Part shown: positions 13,901 through 25,225 of the stretch, piece by piece
Numbering within the stretch: position 1 is the first letter of the stretch
How the letters are laid out: the number at the start of each line of letters is the position of its first letter
Assembly: GCA_905250125.1 (NCBI GenBank)
Contig: CAJNOL010000052.1
Span: 124,772-188,771, forward strand
DNA from: Rotaria sordida
Taxonomy: Eukaryota > Rotifera > Eurotatoria > Philodinida > Philodinidae
Reading direction: 5' to 3'
DNA: 64,000 bases
Translations under genes and position numbers: made by a program
The notes under the pieces: model-generated
Told to the model about the DNA's origin: nothing
The model's database searches: none
The model's input: the letters and a program-made list of their open reading frames with translations, nothing else

Positions 13901-16900
13901 TAGGAATATTTCATTTGTAAAATTTATTAATCGATTTTCAGTTCGTTTACCTGATCCGATGTTTTTAAAAATAGAATAAGATGTGTGACAAGTACAAAGT
14001 TCATTTACGAATGAAGAAATATTGATAATTGTTATTTCAGTTTTTTAATTTATCTTTTAATCATAAAAAGATTCAGATGAAACTATATAAAATATACAAT
14101 AATCAGAATGTATAGGTCTTCCTTCTCGAAATTTATGGTTATTTAACTAAGATTAAAATATTTAATTTAAGTAGAACATTATATATTTTTTTTACGGAAT
14201 AGGATTCGTCTAGAAGATTAATTTTATAGCTAGAAACAAAAATTAAGTCTCTCGTCTCCTACTTTTAAATACTGTCATATACTTCTTTATACTTATTGTA
14301 ATAAGAATATATTTTGAAAGAAATATTATTTGGTTGTCTTCATAAACGCCTTCAAATATAACAAACGACATTTGCTAATTATGAAAAAATAAGGAGCTCA
14401 TAGAACAAATGTTATACTGTTGATACTTTACCATTCGTAATTAAAATAGTTTTGTTGTGTGTGTGTCTCATATTTAAATTTTGTAAGATTTCTTCTGATA
14501 GGTTGTCAAAGCATAATATTCACAATAAGAATTCTTACATGTCATAGACATCTAAAAAACAAAGAAGAGATTATTCTATTTTAATAATACAACATCTCGA
14601 CAAATGAGATTTTATTTTATCTAAAAGTTTTAATATATTCTAAGAGCTGTCAAGTAATGTCTCGCACGAGGTACGATTTTTCTCGGCTGAATCTAGAGTG
14701 ATACGTTTTTTTTAGACCTCGACCGGAGCTAATCAACATCCAATAGATACTTTTACAGTCACAGTACAGTTTTCAAACTTTTATTTTATATGAAAAAGTA
14801 TATACTATTTCATCTCTTTCATAAATAACAATACAGAAAAAGAGATCTATTCAAATTCTACAAAAAACAAAGCAAATGATTCAGAATTTACTTGATATAT
14901 TTCTGTTTCTAAGTTATGATCAATATCACTAAGTAAATGCTTGCATGTTACTGATGATGTGATTGGAATGGAACGCAATTCTTCTATCATGATAATACAT
15001 GTTCAGCTTTTTGATAATTGGTTTCCTTCTCTATGTACTCTGTTATTTGGTCTTGTATTTTATCATCATCTGTAGATGAATATTCATTAAAAATGAATTC
15101 TTGTAGTATATTGCTTCCCACTTCTGTGACCGGTTAGAGAGTACAATAAATTGGTCAGGTTTTCACTCACGTGCTTTTACATAAATTAGCAGCTTGAAAC
15201 TAGGAAAAAATATTTTAAAAATTACTATTTCATAAGAGCAAACAGAAGCATCTCGAGCGGCGAGGGTCTCCCAATCTTGAGAAATATTCATTCTTGTCGA
15301 GAATTTCTCCGGTTTTTTTTTGCGCACAGATTTTCAAAAAATTGCTCGATCGTCCTCAGATTTAATCAAAATTTAACAAAACTTTTCTCATCTCTGGGAT
15401 CAAATAAAGTACAGAGTATCTGAAAAGTCATTCAAGAAAAATTCATATTTCTATCATCGTTCTATTGGATGAACTAGTTTTTATTCAATAATAGAGATTT
15501 CTCAAATCTTCTTTGTGTATTGAACTAGAAAATGTTACTTACAAGAATATTTGAGATATCCATACTATTAAATAGAAACTTCGAATAGTTCTTTACCATT
15601 AGTAAAAAAAGTCAGTTTATATATAAATAGTTTCAAAAAAAAAAAAAAAAAAAAAATACAAAAAATAAATAATGAAATCAAAATGAATAGAGCTATGCCT
15701 TGTTAATCTCATTCATAGAGTCAATTAAAGTGAATAACTATCATTTCTATAAATTCAATAGAAACAAGAAAATGAATGATAGTTGAATAAATAATTAAAT
15801 ATGTCAGTAACACAAAACACGTATGAATTCTATCTTAATTCAATATTTTTCTTTCAAGCTTTTGGTTAACATATCCATTATCATCATCACGTAACAATAA
15901 CAAAAACAAAACTATTACAAGAATATAGATCCAAATAAATATTTTATATATTCTCTCTTATTATTCAAAATATTATCTTATTAAATCATTCAGTTGGATA
16001 TAAATGCATGTAATTGTTTGCTGATGATGCATAGATGTATTTACTAGAAGCTTGAAAAAAAGAAGCTCTCGAATTTTTGATAAAGTTTAAAATATATTTT
16101 TATAAAAACTATATACTAAAGTATTTATTGAATTATCATATATTTTTCTCTTTCTGCTAGATTGATGCACATGATAATTATTTAATTTGATCTTATTATC
16201 AATTTTTTTCGAATCTATGATAATATCTATGCATCAAAAACACTGTATAGTAAACAGACGAGTAACTCGCGAGTTTCAAATCTTTGTTCCGGATCGATCC
16301 GATTGTAGAATATTACTATCAAAGTAATATTGTAGATAAAATTAAAAATATTGTTCTGTATTCATCATAATTCTGATGAAATAATTTAATTAATTTTTGC
16401 TTTTTTTTTTAAAAAAGGAACGTATGCAAACAATAATTCGTCATGTAATACGTGCAAGTAAAGATAAATTAGCTCGTGGAGCTGGACAATTTGGTTTTTT
16501 TGGTTGTGATTTTTTACTTGATGAAAATTTTCGTATATGGCTTTTAGAAATAAATGATAATCCTGGTGTTGGGTAAGTTTAATTTATTAAATTTTTTTTT
16601 TGTTTTTATAAAATTATTATTTCAAGATGGGGAAATTCTCGATTGAATACAGCAACAAAACCTTTATTCGAAGAAACACTTAATATTGTTTTTGAATGTT
16701 TTAAAAAATATAAAAATAATCAATCATTATTACCAATAGAATGTTTAAAAAATTATCAACTTATTTATAATGAAGATAATGATACTGATAGACTTATACG
16801 TGATGATAATCAATTATTTACTGATCGTTTATCAATTCGATATGTTATAAAAGAAACTTCATCACGTACATATTTTCATCGAATATTACCACATGTTAAT

Positions 16901-17572
16901 ACAAGTCGATCATTAACAAATAAAAATGATATTAATATTAATAGTAATAATAATATTAGTCTTTCATTAGGTAATATAAAAGATTCAAGTTCTTCTATAG
17001 ATGATATAATACCTTTAAATTTATTAAAAAATACTGAAACATCGAAAGTTTCTTCAGTAATTAATACAACACCTATAAATTTAAATATAATTAATAAAAC
17101 TGATGATACAAATGAAACAATTGAACCATTAAAACATGATGATGATATTGCATTAGAACGTTTAATGAAATCAAAAAAAATTGAAAAAAATAATTTTCAT
17201 ATAAAATCTTCATTATCAATATCAACAACGATGAATCGATCATCTTCAATTAAAATAAATAAAACAAATATTAAACGAAATATTTCAACAGCGAATACAT
17301 TTAATATACAACGAAAAAAACGTCTTGATTTAACACCAATTATTATAGATAAAAAACGTTATATACAACGAAATAGTATTATACTTAGATCAACTGAAAC
17401 AATTAAAAAAGAAGATAATTTATCAAAAAGTCAAATTATTTTTCATAAACAAGAACAAGATGATATATCAAAGAATGAAATTATTTTTCAAGAACATGAA
17501 CAACAAGATAATCAATCAAGCATAATATCAATTGCAAATATTATTCCATTAGAACTTTGTCCATCGAATTAA
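10925..17572 (+). CDS. Tubulin-tyrosine-ligase-like (TTLL) family amino-acid ligase
   Basis: Eight exons: 10925-11124, 11200-11504, 12669-12831, 12899-13076, 13136-13206, 13284-13356, 16418-16572 and 16627-17572. All joins are in phase and give about 696 residues. The TTL ATP-grasp core is clear. WICKPRYSYAGRGIYVI (about residues 173-189) is the nucleotide-binding lysine and Gly-rich loop. YISRPLLIKGRKFDIR (about 224-239) and EINDNPG (about 373-379) form the Mg-ATP/catalytic region. The N-terminal region (WCLAHQVDWNQFQEGKQLINNIPG) resembles the TTLL10/TTLL3 glycylase branch more than tyrosine ligase, but I would not fix a subfamily. Residues 395-696 form a Ser/Asn/Lys/Ile-rich low-complexity tail with no domain. 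Family members add glutamate or glycine chains to tubulin and other proteins, often in cilia. Two introns are unusually long for this locus (1.2 and 3.1 kb); the first contains a large foldback repeat. Confidence 0.9.
11911..12428. repeat. Large foldback (inverted-repeat) element in TTLL intron 2
   Basis: Left arm about 11911-12150 and right arm about 12190-12428 are near-perfect reverse complements separated by a loop of some 40 bp. For example CGATTCGAAATAAAAG near 11934 is matched by CTTTTATTTCGAATCA near 12405, and CCGTTCGAAAGAGC near 11980 by GCTCTTTCGAACGG near 12341. Most of the excess length of this 1164-bp intron is this element. It has no coding capacity and looks like a foldback MITE. 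I could not define a clean target-site duplication. Confidence 0.8.
13357..16417 (+). other. 3.1-kb intron of the TTLL gene
   Basis: This intron is bounded by a GTAAGT donor and an AAAAAAG acceptor, and the flanking exons join in phase (TVMQ to ERMQT). I find no nested gene on either strand. Near its 3' end sit three dyad-symmetric motifs in about 70 bp: the palindrome AACTCGCGAGTT (16264-16275), the palindrome CGGATCGATCCG (16290-16301) and a hairpin around AATATTACT/AGTAATATT (16305-16335). A GAGAAAT/ATTTCTC hairpin lies near 15279-15309. Confidence 0.6.
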
Positions 17573-17690
17573 TTAAACTTTTTTTTTTTTTTTTTTCTTA
17601 ATGATTTTTTTATTTATAACAAAAAAAAGACTTATTTTTTTTTTTTGATAATGAACGAACAGAGAAAAAAAAAAGTTTTTCTTTTTTTCC

Positions 17691-20600
17691 TTAGTCTATA
17701 ACTAATGATGTTAATAATAAATCGGTAAGATGACATTCATTTTGAAATGATTGAAAATTTTCTAATTTTAATAATCGATATGATTCTGATTTTGATGTTG
17801 GAACAATTTTACGCATTATTGTTGGAATTTGTTTTAATATTTCTATATAAAATTTTAATTCTATTCCAATACGATTGAAAATTTGATTATTTTGTTCTGG
17901 ATATGATGAGTTTATTGAATTAATCAATGAAAATGATTGAAAATCAAGTTTAGATAAAATATATTTTGCAATCATCATAGCTTCAGAAGAATTTCTAAAA
18001 ATGAAAATATTGTTTTTTCTTATATTTGTAGAAATGCAAAGAATAGCATTAAATAATAAAAAAAGAAATAAAAGTTTAGATAAAAAGTTCTTATAAAATG
18101 TTTAATCATTTGAAAGGTTGACCGTAGAGAAAAGCTGAAAAGAAAAATTTCTTAACTTGAAAAAAGTTATATTTTCAGCGTGAGTACAGATATGAGTATA
18201 GGTAGAGAGGAGACCAGAATCCACATCCCTTATGCCAAAAATAAAGAATATCTTGTTAGTTGAAATTTTTGATATTTTTCCTTTCGACCTTTCAATAGCA
18301 CACAGTTTGAAAATTCTTGTTATGAAATATATTTGAACTGAGCAAAGGTAAGATCATGGGACAACATTTTTTTTTTACATTGTTCTTTCTCGACTTGCCT
18401 ATCACAATAATCTATTCGCAAAATATTCTCAAGAAATGAAAAGCTTCGACAAATCTAAATCGTACAAAACTTAAAAACATTCAACTATGAGCATTGACCA
18501 ATATAAGGGCGGGGTGTGGATGTGGTGTTGAGTAAATCATAATCACACTCACACCCTTCACCGCAAAAGCAGGTTATGCACTAATGTTAAAAAAAACAGA
18601 CAATAAGATTCTTTTTTTTCCTCCATGTTTGCACAAAAGAAAATGCTTGGTTCTGGCTGACGACTACCATTTATTTTCGCTATTATTCAAAACAAATGAC
18701 ATCTATCAATAGAGAAGACAAGTTTTTGAATACTACTTAGATGAAATACAACGTGTAACAGTATTGGAGATCAGGAAAAAAATTCACAACTTACGTAAAA
18801 AATATGCGAATGTTTATGTTCATCAAAATACAACTTTTGATAGAAGAGATTCTGATCTAGTTTACCGAAAAACAAGTTTATTGGCAAAGTAGAACTATTT
18901 CACACACACAAAAAAAAAGATGTTGCATTGTAAACTTCTTCATTGTTGAAAATATTTAATAGGCATATTCTTCGTACAGTTCTTCTGCATTTTTAATGAT
19001 GAATTCCTACTTCAGTTCATTGACGATGTATAATCCAATATTTACTTGTATAAAACTGAATGTTTCGTCAAAACGTTTACTAAGTCTGCTTGATTGAGAA
19101 AATATCATTACTAACTGTCTGAGGTGGCGGAAAATACTAGCAAAAAATATGATGCACTACTCAAATCTATTAACCCTTTACCCCCCATAGAGGTTCCAGA
19201 AGAGCTATTGATGAAACAGCCATTGGAATAGAGTATTGGTGCCTCCAATATGCTAAAAGTACGGTCAGATCGATCAAACGCACACTTGAGTTTTAGGGTA
19301 GTTTGTTGAGGGGGGAGTAGGGGGATCGATTTGGAAAAAATTTCGTGAACTTTCCATAATACCGACGGAGTTCGGCCAAAAAACGTCGTAGAGAGCTCGT
19401 GGACGTCTTATTTTGTAGAGAATTGTTCACTCTATAATTTTACGTAGTTTAAACAAAACTTTATTTTCGGATTGTAGACGGCCAAAAGCTAAGGGTTGAT
19501 TTTCTGGAAGTCCTTCAGTGACCATTCGATGCTTTACCACATCTTGCCTACCTAATGCTTTTCAAATTTTTGAAACTTATATAATCTACTAGTGGACACT
19601 TCCTTTGATGTAAATCACGCAACACGTCGCCAAGATATATATTGCTTGGAGGTAGAAAAAGAATTTTACCAAAAAAATTCCATTTATTACTTTTTTTGAA
19701 AATCATCGATTTTATAAGTTGTATATCTCGGCACTGGCACAGCGAAAAAAATCTTTTTTTTTACTAGTCGATAGCTCATGAAGTTTACTACAAATAGTGC
19801 TCTTAGAGGTTTTGAATTCTATGCTTCCTTTATTTTCTGCAATCGTTGTACAAATGGTCATTCCAGTGACCAAGGGGGGGGGGGAGTAAAGGGTTAATCT
19901 GATGGAAGGAGAAAAATGTTTGAATCTTTTCTAGCCTACCAAGTGGAAATCTAGGATAGATTTTCGCTTTCCTAAGCCTTGTAGTTCCACCGCTCGTGAA
20001 ATCTTCTGCTCAACTTTGGCTAAGTATAGTTCTTTTTAACTGAACATGTTGACTTAAATCAGCAATATATTTTCTTATTTTTATTTCAATTACTTACTCA
20101 GCATAGAAATGTACAATTAAATCATCAACAATAAGATCATCTTCATTAACAAGATGAATAAGTACATGTTCAAAAATATTTCCTTGATTAATACGTATAT
20201 AAACATTTGGTATATGATTAATGGAATTAAATCCCATATTTGATAATAATTGTTTAAAATGTTTAATAAGATGAAATTTTGTTGTTGTTGTTGTTGATTG
20301 AATATTTATATCCAAACGAAATAATGTATTTAAATAAATCAATGCTTGTCGATACATTAAATTATTCACTTAAAATAATAAAAATTAAAATATAATTTAT
20401 TATCAAATAAATAAATCGAACAAACTTGATTCAGTTTCTAATGTATTTAATTTTAATATTCGTTCATTATTTGGATTAATAAGATCATCAATTAATATAT
20501 TAATAGAACTAACATGAAAAATTTTATTATTATCATTAATTAATAAATAAAGTTCTATATCAATATTTTTATCTAATTCAATTAATGTTGTTAAAATAAA

Positions 20601-23600
20601 TGTTAAACATGAATTAGAATTTAAATTAAAGCTTGTTTGTTCATTTAATAATGTTTGAAAAGTAGTTTTTAAATTAAATAATTTTATTTTATTAGAATTT
20701 TTATCAATACCAAATAGATATACTGAATTTAAGACGATACTAATAATAGAAAAAAGAAAACGATAGATTTTATAAAAAAAAAAAAAAAAAGGAGACAAAA
20801 GATATAAAGATTTTACTTAGTAGAATTTTTAATTGTTACATATAAAAATAAATTTGTTCGATAGACAAACCAATTTATTTCAATTAATTGAAGAATTAAT
20901 GTTGAAATGTTGGAATTTTGAATAAGACTTTCTGTTTGTGTCTAATATTTTTATTTTAAAGAAAATAACGTATGAAAAATAAATTAATTTATCTTACATT
21001 TATACTAAGATCTGGAATATGATATTTATTACTTATTTTTCGAATATCACTTTCGACTTGTCTACATTGAAAATAACCTTCATTGACAATAAAATCTGCA
21101 TTCTAAAAATAAAATTCTTTATCATATTAATCGAATAATACACGATGCAAAAATAATTCCACAAAAAATATTGATCTCTTTATCTTTTCAATACAAGTAA
21201 ACCTGCAAGGAAATATTCTCTTCAGTTGATTGAAAACGTTCTTCTCTGGAAAAAAAAATATATATAACTACTTTTTGTTTTCATAAAGTGATAATGCAAT
21301 ATACTAATAAAGGATAGTCTCATTTCCAGAGGAAGTTTAAAGACTCCTGAAAGGAGCTGAGCGCTCTTCGACTCCGCCACTAATGCTAATTGTTACGTTT
21401 CTACATGTATAATACACATATTCAGAAACAAGACTTGTTTTTTGTTCTTTTGAACTGTATATAATTTAGTGATTGGAATATGAATTGATGAAAAAAATAC
21501 TTTTGTAAGATGATACTCAAATTATAATTAATTCTTATTTTTCAATTTCTTTTTTGATAAGTTTATAAAAATCGAACAAGATTGTTTTTCACAAGTTCAT
21601 GTTGAAATTACAATTTTATTATGCGAATATTTTTCCTTCTTCTTGTGTCATTTTTTTTTTATTACTCGATGATTAAAATACAAGATGGACTATAAATAGC
21701 TTCCTTTCTAGATAACCAAGGAGGAATAAACTAATTTCTATGCTAAAAATCAGAGAAATCGGTTTGTTTTCTCTTGAATATAAATTTTTTTTTTTGCATC
21801 GTATATTATTTATTTTTATTTTTTCTTACAATGATTTTCTTTCGAAGAATATCTTGAACAAGAGCAAGACTACTTTGGATATCAGCATCATCCATGTCAA
21901 TAGATAAAAATTTTTCTTCAGTCTAAAACAAATAATAAATAATTTATATAATTAATTTTTTTTTTTTGTTCTATTCTTTTATTATTTATAATAATCTTAC
22001 AGACATTATATTCATAATTTGATTCTTGTTGAAATACATGTATTTGTGAAAAATCAGTTAACATAAATGAATTTAGATTAAAATTATTTTTTAAAAATAA
22101 TATTTGTTTCCATCCTATTTGATTAAAATCATCAATAAGAATATAATTAGCTATTTCATTTGTATTTGTATATGGAATTAATAGAAAATTTTCATCATAT
22201 TGAAATATTTCAATAGATTGAATATCTTTTTTTATAAAAAGAAATAATTGTTCATTTTCAATTGTATAATATGATAGAATAGAATTAATTAAATTATTCA
22301 TTGATAGTTCATGACATATTATACCATTATGAGATGAAAAAATTCGATTATCTTTACTTGATATAATAATATCACCCAAAATTAAACGAGTTTTTAATTG
22401 AATTTTATGATTAATAACATATATGTCTTGAATATTATCAACAAGAGATATAGGAATAAATTTATTAGTATTGAATGAAACAAGTGGACTAGATAAATAA
22501 GTTGAACAACCATAGTAGACCTAAAAGAAAAAAAGTTAGATTAGCTAAATAACACGATAAAAAAAAAATTATTATATTAGATAAAGAAGAACAAAAATAA
22601 ATGTTAGAAAAACTATGGATTAAAGCTATCATTATCTACATTAAAGAGAGATTTTTAATATTTGGATGTTAACTACTGTCGGAATTTTATTAAAATGCTA
22701 ACCGCTATTTTTTTGAAATAACTTTCGATCGTTTATAGCTATCGAAATCGTGTTTTCACCATTGGATGAAGTAATACTTCGTTGCCCATTTCTACATCTT
22801 ATAATGGCAACCTACGCTCAAATAAAAGAGAGTTGTAACCCCCATAAAATTTTCAGATTTCAGAACACTTCTCTTGAAGCATGAATAGCATTTTAATAAA
22901 AATTCATGTGTTCAAACTCAACAACAGAATTTGAATATTTCAAACTTACCTCATTGATTATCAACTATATCAATAAACTGTATAAAAAGATGTCTGCCTT
23001 TGAAAACCAAGCAAAAAATGATCCAATGAATCGCTTTGTTTAATAGAAAGGAAATTGAAAAACAACTCAACTCCAAATTCATTAGATTTAGGTGTCTTGA
23101 TTGATTCTAATAGGTGATTTGATAACATTGCCAAAATCTCTCTTGAAACATTCTGTAGTATTATTTCCTTATTTCGATTTTTCTACCGATAGAAAAATAT
23201 TGTGTGCGATGGTTTAGTGCATAGAAACATTTTTCTTCGTTTAGACAAAGATGACTCAAACGGTTTGGGATCATGCTTAATGATACCAAACATGAGAAAT
23301 ATGCTCCTATAACAAAGGTAAATCTTCCAAATGACAAATTAATCAACTTTTAAGTTCGAATTCTTTTTAATCAATCGTTTTTACGAGTATCATTAAGAAT
23401 AATACGTAAAGATAAATATCAAATATATTGAACTTTGAACTTCTAAGAGATTTTTTCTGATGTACAATTGTTTAAACGTAGAAGACAAATTATTTTTCTT
23501 CAATATTTATTATTCTACGTTTCAGTATTCAGCTTGAGACCCAACCAAGTATAGAATCGAATAGTGAATGATATTGAAAATTCTATCTTATTGGCCAGAC

Positions 23601-24474
23601 AAAGCACAGTAATCATTAGAAGTATGATTACATTGAACTTAATTGCTGAAGAAGGAATTAGGAATGATAAGAGATTGTAAATCGTGTCATAGATGAAGCA
23701 TTACAATGTTTTACTACAATGAAACAAGTCATTTATAGTAAGAGACATTACTTCTTATCTGCATTTTGTTCATTAGATCGTAAACCTCAACTTCCACTAT
23801 TTAATCTTCCATATTGATTTTTTTTTGCTTTCATTAGAATTTATACAAACGAATCATTTCCCATTTGCTCGTCTCCAAGACTTGTCTTTTAAAAAAATAA
23901 ACCGAAAGAACAAAAAAAAAAAAAACTTCACTTTAATCAATTTTTGTTTCGTATTCAAATCAATTTCAGTACCCATTAACCAATAAAAATTATCATATAA
24001 ATAACAATAGATATATGTTAATAATGAACATTGTATAAATTCAATATTTCTTCGAAAATTTTCTTTATTATTATCAATTATATAAAAACCATTTTGATTT
24101 TTTTCTTCATTTATAAATATACTTAAAAATGAATTTATTGAAAGAAATTTCATTGATGCATGAATTGATGATGGTATTTGTAATGTATAAAGTATATGGC
24201 ATGACCATGGACGTGATTGTAATTGAAGAAACATTAAAATTGAATTATTCAATGTAATAAGATGTAAAAGAACACATAGACCTTTATCAATCAAGCATGA
24301 ACCAACTATAGTACATTTATTAAATTTCATTGTCATCGATGGTATTAATGGTTTTTCAATGACATTTATAAATCTTTCCATATTGTTATCATATTCAAAT
24401 ATATCAATTTGAATATAACCATTCTCATTTATTTGAAATTGATGTATACAACCAGCATATGCCAAACAATTCAT
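17691..24474 (-). CDS. Large unrecognised multi-exon protein, possible beta-propeller plus coiled-coil architecture
   Basis: Minus-strand gene with supported exons 23932-24474, about 22001-22520, 21830-21922, 20998-21102, 20817-20941, 20426-20739, 20098-20368 and 17691-17994; a possible small exon lies at 21203-21245. The total is about 750-770 residues. The first 350 residues are short alternating hydrophobic strands suggestive of a beta-propeller. Then come an acidic/helical segment (FLSIDMDDADIQSSLALVQ), a stretch like an ear/beta-sandwich domain (LFLYVTIKNSTNIVLNSVYL), and an Ile/Asn-rich helical C-terminus ending LTSLVID. The order resembles FANCB/FAAP100-type Fanconi core proteins, but I recognise no diagnostic motif and offer that only as a hypothesis. 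The joins from 20.1 kb to 21.1 kb and to the last exon are in phase. Those at 21.2-22.0 kb are not consistent: the obvious GTAAG donor of exon 2 puts TGA in frame in the next exon, so a weaker donor (GTCTGT), an exon skip, a sequence error or gene decay must be assumed. Confidence 0.65.
17995..20097 (-). other. 2.1-kb last intron of the unrecognised gene
   Basis: This intron has a GTAAGT donor at its upper end and a TTTTTAG acceptor at its lower end, and the exons join in phase (HFYAE-NSSEAMM). It contains the TTAA-flanked element at 19174-19893. It also has two short blocks in which a GT-rich run is followed by CA-rich complement (about 18178-18236 and 18505-18562). No gene was seen inside it. 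Confidence 0.6.
19174..19893. mobile_element. piggyBac-type non-autonomous element with TTAA target duplication
   Basis: The 720-bp element is flanked on both sides by TTAA (19170-19173 and 19894-19897). Its ends are CCCTTTACCCCCC on the left and the complement CCCTTTACTCCCCCC on the right. TTAA duplication and CCC-starting inverted repeats are the hallmark of piggyBac-superfamily elements. No transposase fragment is readable, so this is a MITE-like derivative. It lies inside the last intron of the unrecognised minus-strand gene. Confidence 0.75.
22521..23931 (-). other. 1.4-kb first intron of the unrecognised gene
   Basis: This intron starts at a GTGAAG donor after the KQKLIK codons and ends at a TTTTAG acceptor before VYYGCS. 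It is AT-rich with no family-like open frame on either strand and no repeat boundary that I could define. Confidence 0.5.
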
Positions 24475-24685
24475 TAGTTCTCTTTTTTTTTTATCTTTTC
24501 AAATAAAAATCCTAGAATGTGCATATTAATCAAAGAAATTCTATTTATAAAAACCAATAATGATATATCTTTTGTTTATTTCTACATTTCATTGTATCTG
24601 CATATACGTATCAAAACAAGTAAAAAAAAACAAAACAGAAATATAACATACAACAACAACAACAACAGTAAAGATAAAGTTTTTA

Positions 24686-25015
24686 TTAAGCCATTGCATC
24701 ATCATCCTCATCGATTTCTTCAATACCGGATATAAAAAGAATATTGTTACATCGAATAAGAACTTCACCTAATGGACCTTTGTTTTGTTCATCAATAAAT
24801 TCAACAGCATTACCTAATTGTACATTCATATATTGATCAACACTGACAAGGACACCTAAATTTAACAAAAAAATAAAATAGTCTAGTTTATTATTCTGTG
24901 TACCGGTATATGTAATTCCCCATTTAAGACGAACAAGAATTTTTTTTCCGACTAATTCATTAATATATGGTCTTGGATTAAGTGGTGTTTTCATTTGTGT
25001 TGCTGTCGTTGTCAT
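24686..25015 (-). CDS. SNRPF: Small nuclear ribonucleoprotein Sm F
   Basis: Two exons, 24904-25015 and 24686-24855, separated by a 48-bp GT..AG intron. The product is 93 residues, close to the family's usual 86. The Sm fold is evident. Sm1 runs from [15 protein letters not shown] into [10 protein letters not shown], and Sm2 is [15 protein letters not shown] with the RNA-binding RCNN. The C-terminus is acidic. SmF is one of the seven Sm-ring proteins that assemble on the Sm site of U1, U2, U4 and U5 snRNAs in the spliceosome. The intron length is a multiple of three and has no in-frame stop, so an unspliced message would add 16 residues inside the Sm1 motif. Family alignment (YTG-VLVSVD) shows that these residues are intronic. 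Confidence 0.95.
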   Translation of the reverse strand: MTTTATQMKTPLNPRPYINELVGKKILVRLKWGITYTGTQNNKLDYFIFLLNLGVLVSVDQYMNVQLGNAVEFIDEQNKGPLGEVLIRCNNILFISGIEEIDEDDDAMA

Positions 25016-25225
25016 TTTTTTTCCTTATTAACACGAAATAATCTGTAAAATATGAAAATCTTATTTGTTTTATTATTGACGGTAAGGTGAAAACTTTTCA
25101 CCAAAATATTTTCTTTTTTATTTAATCTTCTTTTTAAAAGATGTTACAAAAGACAAATTTGATGTTTCATATAAAAACAAAATGAAGAAACAATGATTAA
25201 TTATCATTGTCTATATTATTTTATT

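Noticed and set aside
21203-21245. 43-bp candidate exon (EERFQSTEENISLQ) of the unrecognised minus-strand gene
   Set aside because: It has a fair acceptor and donor, but its phase fits neither the preceding exon nor skipping rules unless another junction is shifted, so it is kept only as tentative.
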